This document shows, one piece after another, positions 1-9,926 of a stretch of 64,000 bases of DNA. Made by a program: the position numbers and the translations under genes. The stretch lies in NCBI RefSeq assembly GCF_000423605.1, contig NZ_AUIH01000009.1:100286-164285 (forward strand), written 5' to 3'. The stretch comes from Saccharospirillum impatiens DSM 12546 (GTDB lineage Bacteria > Pseudomonadota > Gammaproteobacteria > Pseudomonadales > Natronospirillaceae). A model generated the notes under the pieces. That model searched no databases. It was not told the DNA's origin and saw only the letters and a program-made list of their open reading frames with translations. Position 1 is the stretch's first letter, and each line of letters begins with the position of its first letter.

Positions 1-1319
1 ATCACCCGGCCCCGTGCATTGCGCCAGTTCGACAGTTTATACACCCAGGTCTTGGGCACGTCTTTCAGGGCATTAAAGCCCCCGCACATGTCGCCGTACA
101 AGGTCGCATAACCGACCGCCATCTCACTCTTGTTGCCGGTTGTCAGAACCATAGAACCCAGCTTATTGGACAGAGCCATCAAAAACAGCCCGCGCATGCG
201 TGATTGCATGTTCTGTTCCGTTGTATCTACGCCCCGGCCTTCAAAAAACGGGCTGACTGTGCTCAGAGCCGCTTCATAGGCGGTGCCAATGGGCAGCACA
301 TCGTAACGAATACCCAGCAAATCGGCTTCGGCACGGGCGTCCTCGAGGCTCATTTCGGCCGTGTAGGTGTAGGGCATCATCACCGCATGAACCCGGTCTT
401 TACCCAGGGCATCAACGGCAATAGCGGCGCTCAACGCCGAATCAATACCCCCGGACAACCCCAGCACCACGCCGGGAAAGCCATTGCGATTCACATAGTC
501 AGCCAGGCCCATCACCAGTGCTTCATAGAGTGCTTCTTCGACATTCAAAACAGGGGCTTTAATGGGTGTAGCCACTTGCCAGCCACTCTGCGTCCGGTGA
601 AAGTCAACACAGGTCAGCGCAGCCTCGAACTCGGGCAGTGTCACGGCGATTTCTCCGTCGCCCTGAACAACAAAAGAGCCACCGTCAAACACCAGTTCAT
701 CTTGGCCGCCCAGGTGGTTAACGTAGATCGTTGTTGCGTTAAATGCCCTGGATACCCGGGCAACCTGAGCGTGGCGTTCGGGCAAACGACCGATGTGATA
801 GGGGCTGCCATTAATGTTGATGTTGATCTCAGCACCGGCCTCAGCTGCCCTGCGCGCGGGGCCGTCGTACCAGATGTCCTCACAGATGGTCAGTGCCAGG
901 CGTGCACCTTTATAATCAAACACGCAGGTTTCGGAGCCTTTGGTGAAATACCGTTTCTCATCGAAAACCTGATAATTGGGCAGGTGCTGCTTGCGGTAGT
1001 CTGCGATCACCTCGCCCCGGTCAATCAGCATGGCCTTATTATACAACGCACCCTGTTCCCGCTCGGGATAACCGACCACAATGCCGATAGGCAGAGCCGC
1101 TGATTTCAATGCATCAAGCGCTTCACCGATTCGCAACCCCAGGCTCGGACGCAGCAACAGGTCTTCAGGCGGGTAACCGGCCAATGTCAGCTCGGGAAAC
1201 ACCACCAGATCGGCCCCCATTTCAATGGCCGCTTTCGCCCGCTCCAGTACTTTCTGGGTATTACCGGGAATGTCACCAACCGGGAACCGGTCCTGTACCA
1301 GGGCCACGCGCAACGTCAT
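1..1319 (-). CDS. nadE: Glutamine-dependent NAD+ synthetase (3' end cut by window edge)
   Basis: The enzyme amidates deamido-NAD+ to NAD+ using ammonia released from glutamine, in the cytosol. The reverse strand reads as an N-terminal nitrilase-type glutaminase domain (FPELTLAGYPPEDLL near residue 45, LTICEDIWYDGP with the catalytic Cys) followed by the synthetase domain with the ATP pyrophosphatase P-loop LSGGIDSALSA and the segment TTGNKSEMAVGYATLYGDM. About 439 codons are visible, so only the C-terminus is missing. The ATG at 1317-1319 begins MTLRVALVQDRFPVGD. The gene is divergent from pilS, with about 155 bases between the two starts. Confidence 0.95.
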   Translation of the reverse strand, partial: MTLRVALVQDRFPVGDIPGNTQKVLERAKAAIEMGADLVVFPELTLAGYPPEDLLLRPSLGLRIGEALDALKSAALPIGIVVGYPEREQGALYNKAMLIDRGEVIADYRKQHLPNYQVFDEKRYFTKGSETCVFDYKGARLALTICEDIWYDGPARRAAEAGAEINININGSPYHIGRLPERHAQVARVSRAFNATTIYVNHLGGQDELVFDGGSFVVQGDGEIAVTLPEFEAALTCVDFHRTQSGWQVATPIKAPVLNVEEALYEALVMGLADYVNRNGFPGVVLGLSGGIDSALSAAIAVDALGKDRVHAVMMPYTYTAEMSLEDARAEADLLGIRYDVLPIGTAYEAALSTVSPFFEGRGVDTTEQNMQSRMRGLFLMALSNKLGSMVLTTGNKSEMAVGYATLYGDMCGGFNALKDVPKTWVYKLSNWRNARGRV

Positions 1320-1474
1320 TACTTTCTCCACTGATGACTGAATCCCACTATTGTCCGGTTTTCAACTGGGCAGAACAAGCGAGGTGTTGTCTTCTCTGGC
1401 AGAAGGGTGTTTATACTGAGCCACCCAAACAGACCCACTGCTTTCGGGTTTTAATGACAGGGACAACTCTCCTG

Positions 1475-3049
1475 ATGATTTTTTCACCCCAGTACCCAAG
1501 CTATCGTCGTCAACAGATTCTTTTTTATTTCGGTATCTATCGGTTGATGTTGGCCAGTGCGCTCAGTGTACTGGCCTTAATGCCACTGGACACCATGATG
1601 ACCCTACCCCGGTTAAGCGCCGATTCATTTCTGTATGCCGCGCTGACCTATGTGATCATCTGCATCATCGGACTGGTGGTGACCGTGCGCGGGCAAATGG
1701 GCAGCACACCGACGGTGGTGTTACTGCTGACCGACATTCTGATGCAATCGCTGATTCTCCACTACCTGGGTGGCGTCGGCACCGGCTTTGGCAACCTGAT
1801 GATCGTCAGCGTCGCCATTGGCAGCCTGTTGTTGCGATTTCAGCACAGCCTTCTGGTTGCCGCAATGGCCGCTTCCGGAGCGGTGTACACTGAGATACTC
1901 TCGGTGAATACTCTGGGGGAGGACAATCTGCTCCAGGCCGCGCTACTGGGCGTCGCCTTCTTCGCTGTAACCCTGTTGCTGCAGTACCTGACCTCCCGTG
2001 TACGAACAACCGAACAATTGGCCCGGGCGCAGGCAGACACCATTCTCGATTTACGCCACCTGAACGAACTGATTGTCCAGCGCATGCGAACTGGCATTAT
2101 CGTGACGACCTGGGAAGGCGCTATCCGGCTGATGAATGACGCCGCCAAAGACTTGTTGGGCATGACCGAAAAGCGCGCTTTCTGGCTGCCGCCACCGGTT
2201 CAAGAACGCCTGGAAAACTGGCAAGCAGAACCCGCTGAACGCACTGACCCGTTGCAAATGGACAAAGATCACCCGTTGGTGCAATTGAACTTCGCGCCCC
2301 TGCAAGACAGCCCCAAATGCGACCTGATCATCTTTATTGAAGACACCGGTCGGGTGCAGCAACAGGCTCAACACCTGAAACTCGCCTCACTGGGCCGACT
2401 GACCGCCTCCATCGCCCATGAAATTCGCAATCCACTTGGCGCGATCAGCCATGCAGCTCAGTTACTCGCAGAAAATGACTCACTGGATGAAGGGGATCAG
2501 CGGTTACTGGGTATCGTGCGTAATCACAGCAACCGTATAAATACCATCATTAACAATATTCTGGACATGTCTCGCCAGCTAAATTTGCAGCTTGAACCGG
2601 TCTACTTGCGAGAATTTCTCGACGAGTGCCTGGGCGAGTATTGCCAGGGTCACATTAAATCAGACAACATAAAGATTACCGGAGACCCCGATATTCGAGT
2701 CCGCGTCGACCCCAAGCGCATGATGCAGGTGGTGATCAACCTGGTCGACAATGGGCTACGCTATAGCGAACTCAGAACCGGTTCACGGAAAGTCGCCATA
2801 GAACTGGGTACACTGGCAGATACCGAGCAACCGTATATGGATATAAAAGACTATGGTCCCGGCATAGCCGAAGACCAGTTAAAACACTTGTTTGAACCGT
2901 TTTACACCACCGAAGCGACCGGAACCGGCCTTGGGTTGTACATTGCCAAAGAGCTGTCCGAAGCCAACCGCGCCCGACTGTTCTATACCGGCGATGAAAA
3001 CGGCGCCTGCTTCCGCATCCTATTTGCGCACGCTGCTGTACAGGAGTAA
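1475..3049 (+). CDS. pilS: Sensor histidine kinase PilS, type IV pilus regulation
   Basis: This inner-membrane kinase partners with PilR to control sigma-54-dependent pilin expression. The 524-residue product has a block of hydrophobic segments in its first ~180 residues, a PAS-like stretch, a HisKA motif (SIAHEIRNPLGAISHA, phospho-acceptor His about residue 315) and an HATPase domain (NLVDNGLRY, DYGPGIAEDQL, TGTGLGLYIAKE). The reading frame is open back to 1109, but an ATG at 1475 has AGGGA at suitable distance and starts just before the membrane block; ATG 1454 is an alternative. It ends 8 bases before pilR, so the two form an operon. Confidence 0.93.
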   Translation: MIFSPQYPSYRRQQILFYFGIYRLMLASALSVLALMPLDTMMTLPRLSADSFLYAALTYVIICIIGLVVTVRGQMGSTPTVVLLLTDILMQSLILHYLGGVGTGFGNLMIVSVAIGSLLLRFQHSLLVAAMAASGAVYTEILSVNTLGEDNLLQAALLGVAFFAVTLLLQYLTSRVRTTEQLARAQADTILDLRHLNELIVQRMRTGIIVTTWEGAIRLMNDAAKDLLGMTEKRAFWLPPPVQERLENWQAEPAERTDPLQMDKDHPLVQLNFAPLQDSPKCDLIIFIEDTGRVQQQAQHLKLASLGRLTASIAHEIRNPLGAISHAAQLLAENDSLDEGDQRLLGIVRNHSNRINTIINNILDMSRQLNLQLEPVYLREFLDECLGEYCQGHIKSDNIKITGDPDIRVRVDPKRMMQVVINLVDNGLRYSELRTGSRKVAIELGTLADTEQPYMDIKDYGPGIAEDQLKHLFEPFYTTEATGTGLGLYIAKELSEANRARLFYTGDENGACFRILFAHAAVQE

Positions 3050-3057
3050 TCACCACC

Positions 3058-4428
3058 ATGGCCAATCAACGCGTCCTGATTGTCGATGATGAACCCGACA
3101 TTCGTGAGCTGCTTGAACTGACCCTGATGCGTATGGGGCTAGACACCCTCAGCGTACCCGACCTCAAGTCTGCTATCCGGCAGATCGATCAGCACGCTTA
3201 TGACCTGTGCCTCACCGACATGCGATTGCCCGATGGCAACGGTCTTGAACTGGTCAAATACATCCAACACAAGTGCCCTGACACCCCCGTGGCGATGATC
3301 ACCGCACACGGCAATATGGAACTGGCGATCGACTCCCTCAAAGCCGGTGCTTTCGATTTCGTGTCCAAACCGGTTGAGATTGATCGCTTGCGCGCTCTGG
3401 TTAACCAGGCGCTAAAAATCAGTAACACCTCGAATCAGACGTCTCCATCCCCAGCCGTTCCCACCATGGTTGGTGAATCAGAGGCGATGACTCAGCTGCA
3501 AAGTAAAATCCGGAAACTCGCCCGCAGTCAGGCACCGGTGTTTATCCAGGGGGAATCCGGTACCGGCAAAGAGCTTGTCGCGCGCCAGATTCACGCCCTC
3601 GGGCCACGCGCCGAAGGGCCCTTCGTGCCCGTTAACTGTGGCGCCATACCCAGCGAATTGATGGAAAGCGAATTTTTCGGACACAAGAAAGGGGCCTTTA
3701 CCGGCGCTTCAGAAGACAAATCCGGCTTTTTTCAGGCGGCTAACAACGGCACCCTGTTTCTGGATGAAGTAGCCGACTTACCCCTGGCGATGCAGGTCAA
3801 ACTGTTGCGCTCTATTCAGGAAAAGAAAGTACGCACCATTGGCAGCCAACAAGAGACTGACGTGGATGTACGCATCCTGAGTGCCACGCACAAAAACCTG
3901 GATGCCCTTGTTGCCTCTGGCGAATTTCGACAGGACCTGTTCTATCGAATCAACGTCATCAACTTGCCCGTACCTGCCCTGCGCGAGCGCACAAGCGATA
4001 TTCCCTTGTTGTGCCAGCGCATCCTGATACGCATCGCCGAGTCCTATGAGCTGTCGCCAGCGCGCCTGGACAAGGCAGCCGAAAACGCCCTGATGAGCTA
4101 CCCCTTCCCTGGCAACGTGCGCGAGCTGGAAAATATTCTGGAGCGCGCCTATACCCTGTGTGAAGACGACCGGATCGGCTTGCGTGACCTGCAACTGGAA
4201 CAGACTCCCGCGGCGGCCATATCTGGTGCCAACAATAGCAACGGCAATGGCGAGCGTTATGCCCGACCCAGCGACATGAACCTGGAAGACTACCTGATGG
4301 AAGTTGAGCGGGAAGTGGTTGAGCAGGCGCTGGAAGAGACCCGCTGGAACCGCACGGCCGCTGCAAAAAGGCTGGGCATTACTTTTCGGGCTTTGCGTTA
4401 TCGATTGAAAAAACTGGGGCTGGATTAA
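3058..4428 (+). CDS. pilR: Sigma-54-dependent response regulator PilR
   Basis: NtrC-type activator of RpoN-dependent pilin transcription. The 456 residues contain a receiver domain (VDDEPD near the start, phospho-acceptor Asp54 in LTDMRLPDG), an AAA+ domain (Walker A GESGTGKE, sigma-54 contact loop GAFTGA) and a Fis-type helix-turn-helix at the C-terminus (WNRTAAAKRLGITFRALRYR). It follows pilS by 8 bases and precedes a fimT-like gene, which matches the Pseudomonas pil region. The pilin target gene pilA is not in this window. Confidence 0.95.
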   Translation: MANQRVLIVDDEPDIRELLELTLMRMGLDTLSVPDLKSAIRQIDQHAYDLCLTDMRLPDGNGLELVKYIQHKCPDTPVAMITAHGNMELAIDSLKAGAFDFVSKPVEIDRLRALVNQALKISNTSNQTSPSPAVPTMVGESEAMTQLQSKIRKLARSQAPVFIQGESGTGKELVARQIHALGPRAEGPFVPVNCGAIPSELMESEFFGHKKGAFTGASEDKSGFFQAANNGTLFLDEVADLPLAMQVKLLRSIQEKKVRTIGSQQETDVDVRILSATHKNLDALVASGEFRQDLFYRINVINLPVPALRERTSDIPLLCQRILIRIAESYELSPARLDKAAENALMSYPFPGNVRELENILERAYTLCEDDRIGLRDLQLEQTPAAAISGANNSNGNGERYARPSDMNLEDYLMEVEREVVEQALEETRWNRTAAAKRLGITFRALRYRLKKLGLD

Positions 4429-4580
4429 CCAGAAAACCCACTGAATAAAAGACCCAGTGTCTAGTTAATCACAAAAACTACAACTCACTATTGCAATAAG
4501 AGTGTTAGATATTAACCTGCCGGTAGCGTCTGATCAGGGCTGATCAAACGTAATAGTTAACATCTAGAAAGGACAACTGG

Positions 4581-5153
4581 ATGAAAACCGGCGTTAAAAA
4601 TAAAGGAGCTACTCTCCTCGAACTAGTAATTACGACCTCAATACTCGGGATTTCTGCAAGTATTGCACTCCCCGCCTTTCAAACAATGATAGATCGACAT
4701 TCGGCTAAGGCACAGCAATGGGAGTGGGTATCGTTACTTAAAACTGCCAGAAGCGCCGCTGTCAGCCAAAGGCAATGGGTCACTGTGTGCCCGATGGCTA
4801 ATGATCAGTGCACAGGAGACCTGAACAACCCCTGGATAGCCTTTTTTGATTCAACAAGAAGCAATAGAATAGTCACACCCCAGGCAATCATCAAACAACT
4901 TAATATTCCCGACAGTACACGATTGAAGATGTACAAGGGCAATACCACACTGCCTTATTTCAGATATAGGGCGAGCGGGTTATCAGGCAACTTGCGCAGC
5001 CTGACGGTATGCCCTGAAGGCACTGAAACAAGCAATACCTTTCACTTTACCAGCACCCACCTTGGTCACATTCGCTTTGTCAAAGACTCGGACAAGGACG
5101 GCCTTGTAGATCGAATGTACCAGGGAAGACGACAGAACGTAACATGCACCTAA
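4581..5153 (+). CDS. fimT: FimT/GspH-family minor pilin-like protein
   Basis: A 190-residue prepilin-like protein. The N-terminus has a class III signal ([11 protein letters not shown], Gly -1 and Glu +5) followed by a hydrophobic helix, then a GspH/FimT-like C-terminal region with paired cysteines. It would be processed by PilD and may act as a minor pilin or in DNA uptake, as proposed for FimT homologues. A start with AAGGAC sits upstream of 4581. The gene is convergent with pilE and their ends overlap by 4 bases. It is A+T-richer than pilR. A second member of the family (fimU) lies at 11450. The symbol rests on position between pilR and fimU and on similarity of the N-terminus. Confidence 0.8.
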   Translation: MKTGVKNKGATLLELVITTSILGISASIALPAFQTMIDRHSAKAQQWEWVSLLKTARSAAVSQRQWVTVCPMANDQCTGDLNNPWIAFFDSTRSNRIVTPQAIIKQLNIPDSTRLKMYKGNTTLPYFRYRASGLSGNLRSLTVCPEGTETSNTFHFTSTHLGHIRFVKDSDKDGLVDRMYQGRRQNVTCT

Positions 5154-5584
5154 AACGGAGTACAGACCCCAACGGCAACGTCCGCATCATCAGCATCGTC
5201 AAACCAACACTTTCTGCCAGTATGAGTGAGCGTCATCCTACCGGTGCCTACCATAAGACCCTGGGGCGTTGCCAACAAAGTGAAAGTGCTGGCAGTCTGA
5301 TCCTCTATTGTCATCGCATAGAAGTTTGCATTGCCCTCCACTGGGCAAGAAGCAGGAAATACTCCAGCAGCACCTAATGCTGCACCAACATAACTCCCCT
5401 GCCCCGCGCCGGTCTTGTACCTCTCGATTGCGTTCGCAGCTGCCGTCATACTTGACTGGCAATCGGCACGCCTGGACCTCTCGAGCTGCCCCTGATAAGA
5501 AGGGATAGCAATAGCAGCTATAATTCCTACAATTGCAACGACTATCATCAGCTCAACAAGCGTAAAGCCATTAGTTTTACTCAT
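5150..5584 (-). CDS. pilE: Type IV minor pilin PilE
   Basis: A 144-residue pilin with the prepilin peptidase site [20 protein letters not shown] (Gly/Phe junction, Glu5), a long N-terminal helix and cysteines that could form the C-terminal D-loop. It is the last gene of the minor pilin operon, 64 bases after pilY1. In Pseudomonas PilE is one of the minor pilins that prime pilus assembly at the tip. The final codons overlap the end of the convergent fimT gene (5150-5153). No pilY2-like gene is seen between pilY1 and pilE. Confidence 0.9.
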   Translation of the reverse strand: MSKTNGFTLVELMIVVAIVGIIAAIAIPSYQGQLERSRRADCQSSMTAAANAIERYKTGAGQGSYVGAALGAAGVFPASCPVEGNANFYAMTIEDQTASTFTLLATPQGLMVGTGRMTLTHTGRKCWFDDADDADVAVGVCTPF

Positions 5585-5648
5585 TCAATCAAGCTCCGCT
5601 GGATGCTTGGTTTATCACCCGGCCCTACTACAGGCCGGTTGACAACAA

Positions 5649-8600
5649 TTATCGGGCAATCAATTCTTGCCAGCCCATTCTGCCGGCAAAGACCTGCCCT
5701 CCCTCTTCGATGTTGATGGTTGTAATATCACCAGTCGACGTATTGCCGTAGCCTGTCCCCCCAACTGCAACGAAGTCAACCAGATAATCCGGAGAATAAA
5801 TACCACCAACACCTGCATCATCAGAATCTACTACTCCATCACCATTGGCATCAAACACCGCATAGGTTGGTGCTCCTCCCGTCTTAAGATCAACAGCCAT
5901 AATCCATGAGGTTCCTCCATAATTGCACACGTCAGAATCAGGCACCACAGAAGAGAAAATTGCATAGTAACTTCCTGGGGATTCACGGGCTTCGCGTATA
6001 TCGATATAATCCAAAACACGCTCACCCTCAATGGGCAGGTCAAAACGGAAACCCGTTCTTCCTCCAGTCCAAGGTGACTGAGTAGCTGCTATATCGCGCA
6101 CAGGAAAACCTTCTGGATTAGTAGTGCTGGTCACGTTTGACTGTGACAAATTCCCCCTATCGAGAGCACTATTATTAACCGAATCGTCATCCCAAACAAC
6201 GTAAAAGCTCTGAACTTCAGTACTGTCTAAATCTGAATTATCTACCATGCTGCCCGTTCCGAATATTACCATTCGGTTCGGAGCATTACCTGCTTTATCG
6301 TCTACAGATGTATGCTTAATAACCCGGGGACGCGTTATGATCGGCTGTGGTTCGTCTGCCTCATTTTTTGCTTCAAATAGTGGCACGGGATCACCACTTC
6401 TATACGCAAAGTCCCAATTAGATTCATCAGTATCGCTGAGCTCAAGTTTCCACATATAACCTCCAGCATCAGAGGCATAAACTGCATCAATTACTCTATC
6501 GGTTCCATAATCAATGGCTGTAATACCGTTGATGGCACCGGGCACCTCCGTCTTAAACTTAAGGAAAGTGTTGCCTTCTATCCAGCCGTCTTCGAGTACT
6601 TTTTCAATAAATACCACATATACAGCTCCCTCTCCGTAAATGCTGTTAAAACCATTACCATAAATCATCGCCCATTCTCCATTAGCCATCATGCCAATAG
6701 TTGGGCGTTCAAAAATATAACCAAGATAGGGGTCCATCTCATCGCTATACTCAAATAGCACTCTGTCACTAACATTGGCATCGTTAAACTGCGAAGGGTC
6801 AGTTATATCTAGCGCATAAAATCCCTTGGCACCGGTTCTAAAACCTCCGGAAAGTATCGTCATCCAATCAGCTGTTCCACCATCGTGCCCTACAAACACA
6901 TCACTAAAAGCAGGTTCTGCATCCACGTAAAAGCGATGTGTATAATCAGGGTCGGTCAAATAATGTAGCCCTTTGCCAACTTCATCCGAATACATGCTTG
7001 AAGGAACATAAGCAAACCGCTCTTGCCCGCCGGTGGCATCGCTCGAAGCGTCAAATCCGTGCAACATGCCATCATTTGCACCAACATAGATCATGGGAGT
7101 GCGATCTTTCACGGTTTCCCTGAACTCGCTATGTGAGTCCAAGCTAGCGCCAAATCTATCGTCTTGGTCATAGTCAGGCCAGCTGACCGTAGCACCAGCC
7201 ACATAAGCTGGCGTTGAACTTACAATATCGCCCAGTACTGACGATCTCCTACGAAACTCAGTACCTTCACGACTTCTGTCACCTTTCAGAAAATCCAACC
7301 TCTGCTCGCCCAGGGAATCAGAATTTCCGTCTGGATCTGTATTTAGATCAGACTGTTGATCAACACTGAGATTTGCCCAATCAAAAACAACACTCTCTTC
7401 GGAGACTGGATTGTAAGTCACTATAAAGCGATCATTCCAATTCTGATTATCCAGCTCCTCCTGAGCATTCCAAACCGTACCCCCATCTGGCTGGCCAGTA
7501 GCTGGGTCAAGCAAAGTTGCAATTAAATTTCCCGTCCAATTAGTGGTATTAAATACTGTATTGAACACTATGCTATCTGCATTCAGCGTCGCACTATTAA
7601 AGGATAAACCAGAGGCAGAGCCCTCGGCTGCCAATATCTGACGCAGTGCTGCCTGCAACTCCAATTGCAACAAGTCTGGTGAATTAGCGTTATATACTTC
7701 ACCACGACCGTTAACGGCGGTGTGGTAAAGGTCATCAATAATTGCCCCTTGGCCATCACTTGGATTTGGCCAAGTCGGGTATACTGTGAAAGCATCCTTA
7801 ACTTTCTCATAGGTTCCTGTTATTGACCCATTGTTAAATGACTGTCCAAATACATCCCTTCCCTCCAAACCAAGCGAAACGGTATAGGTATTCATATGTA
7901 AATCACTATTGCAATCCAGCCAAGGGTCAGCAGTACCGTCTGTGCAGGCTTCTGGAACGGGCACCCGACCACCAAGCAGGATCTCACCATCTGCACCTGT
8001 ATCGCCATCACGAAGCTTACGGTCGTAATAGTACTGAGCAATATCTGCTAACGTATTGGAATAGGTATCTGAATATGGCGCGCCTTTGCTACCATCAATA
8101 TTTCCGGTATTGCCACTGTAATTCGTATAGCCATCAGTGAACATCAGTGTGTAGTTTTTCTGGCAAGCGTATTGAATGATCTCGGAACCGGAACTGTCTA
8201 ACTGGCTCCCTGCGTGCCGCAGTGCATCACTGTTAGGCGTACCACCATTGGCAACATAATAGTAATTCTCAGAGAGAAACTCAGTTACATCATTTGGGAC
8301 GTCTAGATCGAACATCTCGACATTACGGCGATTATTAATCCAAAAAAGACCCGTACGAACACCACTTATTCCTTGCAATGCATACCCCAATGCACCTCGA
8401 GCCACCTGGTGACGCTTACGATGATACGTAAACCAGTTCGCAAAATTCTGCAACTCTTCCTGATAATCACGCCCACTGGGATATTCTGTTAAGGTAGATC
8501 GAATTTCTACTCGCTCCAAACAACTTCCATCAGGAGCAAATGCATCTACACCTGTAAAATAGCCTGCATGGTCATGGAATTCATCATATACATCATCTAC

Positions 8601-9380
8601 TGGGCCATTGGCAAAATCAGAACACTGATAATCACCACTATTTGTCCCATCATCATACTTATAAGCAGATGTATCATCTGCCACATAATAGGTTGCAGCC
8701 CAATAATCCAGACGAGAACTGCTATTTCCGCTACATAGAGTACCGTCTGCTTCGCACCACATGTCATCCCGGAAATTAAATGATGTCCTATTACCTGTTC
8801 CGAAACGGTCGCCTAAAGTTAAAGCTGTTAAATCAAGGTATCTTGTAGTCAATCCGCTTCCAATTGCCGAAGGGTCAAGCCATGCCTGCTCAGGGTCAAT
8901 TTCTGGCCAGACAAAGCCGCCATATGATGGCCAGGGACGATAGTCCACATTCGGGTTATAGTACCCTTTATTCCAGTCGGAACTGCGCATGAACCCGTAA
9001 CCATCAAATGGGGGTACATTATTCCCTGGGTATTGCGAGCCTCCATTGTATCGACTGGTTTCTGATGTACGAGTAGCGTTTGCGTCACCCACAGGGAACA
9101 AGTGTGAATAGGCTCCGTTTAAGCCACCATTGGCAACGGGCATTCCATTATCAACAAAACTGTCGTCAACAGACCAATAGCCCAAACCTTCAGCTGCCCC
9201 GACTAAGGACAACTCAAAATCCATTGAACCTGAATCATCGATAGACATCAAAATATTTGGTTTTGCCCGGATCCCATAGTTCACGGGATAGTCTTCCAAG
9301 ACTATTTCCTTACTCAAGCCTTGCGTTGCCAGACTGAGTGCACATACTGACAACAGTATTTGAGTTGCTAAGCGGTTCAT
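5649..9380 (-). CDS. pilY1: Type IV pilus tip adhesin PilY1
   Basis: A 1243-residue secreted protein with a signal peptide (cleavage near residue 23), an N-terminal von Willebrand A-like region with the metal-site motif IDDSGSM (residues 47-53), long Asn/Gly/Tyr-rich stretches, and the conserved PilY1 C-terminal beta-propeller (YVGANDGMLHGFDA, TILSGGFRTGAKGFYALDI). A calcium-loop-like motif DANGDGVVDSDD lies near residue 1175. PilY1 caps the pilus, affects extension/retraction and mediates adhesion and surface sensing in Pseudomonas. It lies 12 bases after pilX. A sampled line (8221-8280) is only about 42% G+C, clearly below the neighbouring housekeeping genes, which suggests a fast-evolving or acquired allele. 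Confidence 0.95.
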   Translation of the reverse strand: MNRLATQILLSVCALSLATQGLSKEIVLEDYPVNYGIRAKPNILMSIDDSGSMDFELSLVGAAEGLGYWSVDDSFVDNGMPVANGGLNGAYSHLFPVGDANATRTSETSRYNGGSQYPGNNVPPFDGYGFMRSSDWNKGYYNPNVDYRPWPSYGGFVWPEIDPEQAWLDPSAIGSGLTTRYLDLTALTLGDRFGTGNRTSFNFRDDMWCEADGTLCSGNSSSRLDYWAATYYVADDTSAYKYDDGTNSGDYQCSDFANGPVDDVYDEFHDHAGYFTGVDAFAPDGSCLERVEIRSTLTEYPSGRDYQEELQNFANWFTYHRKRHQVARGALGYALQGISGVRTGLFWINNRRNVEMFDLDVPNDVTEFLSENYYYVANGGTPNSDALRHAGSQLDSSGSEIIQYACQKNYTLMFTDGYTNYSGNTGNIDGSKGAPYSDTYSNTLADIAQYYYDRKLRDGDTGADGEILLGGRVPVPEACTDGTADPWLDCNSDLHMNTYTVSLGLEGRDVFGQSFNNGSITGTYEKVKDAFTVYPTWPNPSDGQGAIIDDLYHTAVNGRGEVYNANSPDLLQLELQAALRQILAAEGSASGLSFNSATLNADSIVFNTVFNTTNWTGNLIATLLDPATGQPDGGTVWNAQEELDNQNWNDRFIVTYNPVSEESVVFDWANLSVDQQSDLNTDPDGNSDSLGEQRLDFLKGDRSREGTEFRRRSSVLGDIVSSTPAYVAGATVSWPDYDQDDRFGASLDSHSEFRETVKDRTPMIYVGANDGMLHGFDASSDATGGQERFAYVPSSMYSDEVGKGLHYLTDPDYTHRFYVDAEPAFSDVFVGHDGGTADWMTILSGGFRTGAKGFYALDITDPSQFNDANVSDRVLFEYSDEMDPYLGYIFERPTIGMMANGEWAMIYGNGFNSIYGEGAVYVVFIEKVLEDGWIEGNTFLKFKTEVPGAINGITAIDYGTDRVIDAVYASDAGGYMWKLELSDTDESNWDFAYRSGDPVPLFEAKNEADEPQPIITRPRVIKHTSVDDKAGNAPNRMVIFGTGSMVDNSDLDSTEVQSFYVVWDDDSVNNSALDRGNLSQSNVTSTTNPEGFPVRDIAATQSPWTGGRTGFRFDLPIEGERVLDYIDIREARESPGSYYAIFSSVVPDSDVCNYGGTSWIMAVDLKTGGAPTYAVFDANGDGVVDSDDAGVGGIYSPDYLVDFVAVGGTGYGNTSTGDITTINIEEGGQVFAGRMGWQELIAR

Positions 9381-9392
9381 GACCGAATACTC

Positions 9393-9926
9393 CTATTGGA
9401 AGGTACGTGCAACATAGGTCTCTACAACACGCTCGGAAACACCATCGTTCCCCAGCCCTCGTGACACAATTCTATAGCCAAGATTTTGACCAATGGTATT
9501 CAAAGCCCCACCGGTCACAATTTCACCCGTTTCCAGTTGTTCTGCCATCGGCCCAATGAACTCAACAAAATACCGAGTATCATACTCGATGCCATCGAGC
9601 TCAACGGCATCCCCTTCCCTGACGCTATTAGACTCCCAATTGACGTTCCAAGGGGCTGGCGCCTGATTAACGTCGTAGACACCGTTACCTGATGCGAAAA
9701 AGGCCCCAGGATTGGGTAAGCCCATGATGAATGCTTCGCCATCACGCAATCCATTTTCCGCTATTTCAAGCGCAATATTCCCTTGCCTCACCGCCGAAGT
9801 CATTTGCTCCTGAAGAGTGACATTCTGAACCGTGGTGACCGCAACGAGCGTCAGAACCACCAGAAATATCAAGGCAGTAATCAAGGCTGCACCGGCTTGT
9901 TTCGTTTTCGCTGCTACAGTCATCAC
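9393..9926 (-). CDS. pilX: Type IV minor pilin PilX
   Basis: 177 residues. The N-terminus KQAGAALITALIFLVVLTLVA is the usual PilX form: it has the hydrophobic helix and Gly cleavage site but no Glu5. The following VQNVTLQEQMTSAVRQGNIALEIAENGLRDGEA is the PilX N-terminal domain signature. It is predicted to be part of the minor pilin/PilY1 priming complex. Its first bases overlap the end of pilW by 4 bases and it precedes pilY1 by 12 bases, so these genes are probably cotranslated. Confidence 0.92.
   Translation of the reverse strand: MMTVAAKTKQAGAALITALIFLVVLTLVAVTTVQNVTLQEQMTSAVRQGNIALEIAENGLRDGEAFIMGLPNPGAFFASGNGVYDVNQAPAPWNVNWESNSVREGDAVELDGIEYDTRYFVEFIGPMAEQLETGEIVTGGALNTIGQNLGYRIVSRGLGNDGVSERVVETYVARTFQ

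Noticed and set aside
204..1103. 299-codon open frame on the plus strand
   Set aside because: It is antisense to nadE, which has clear family motifs on the minus strand; the plus-strand product has none.
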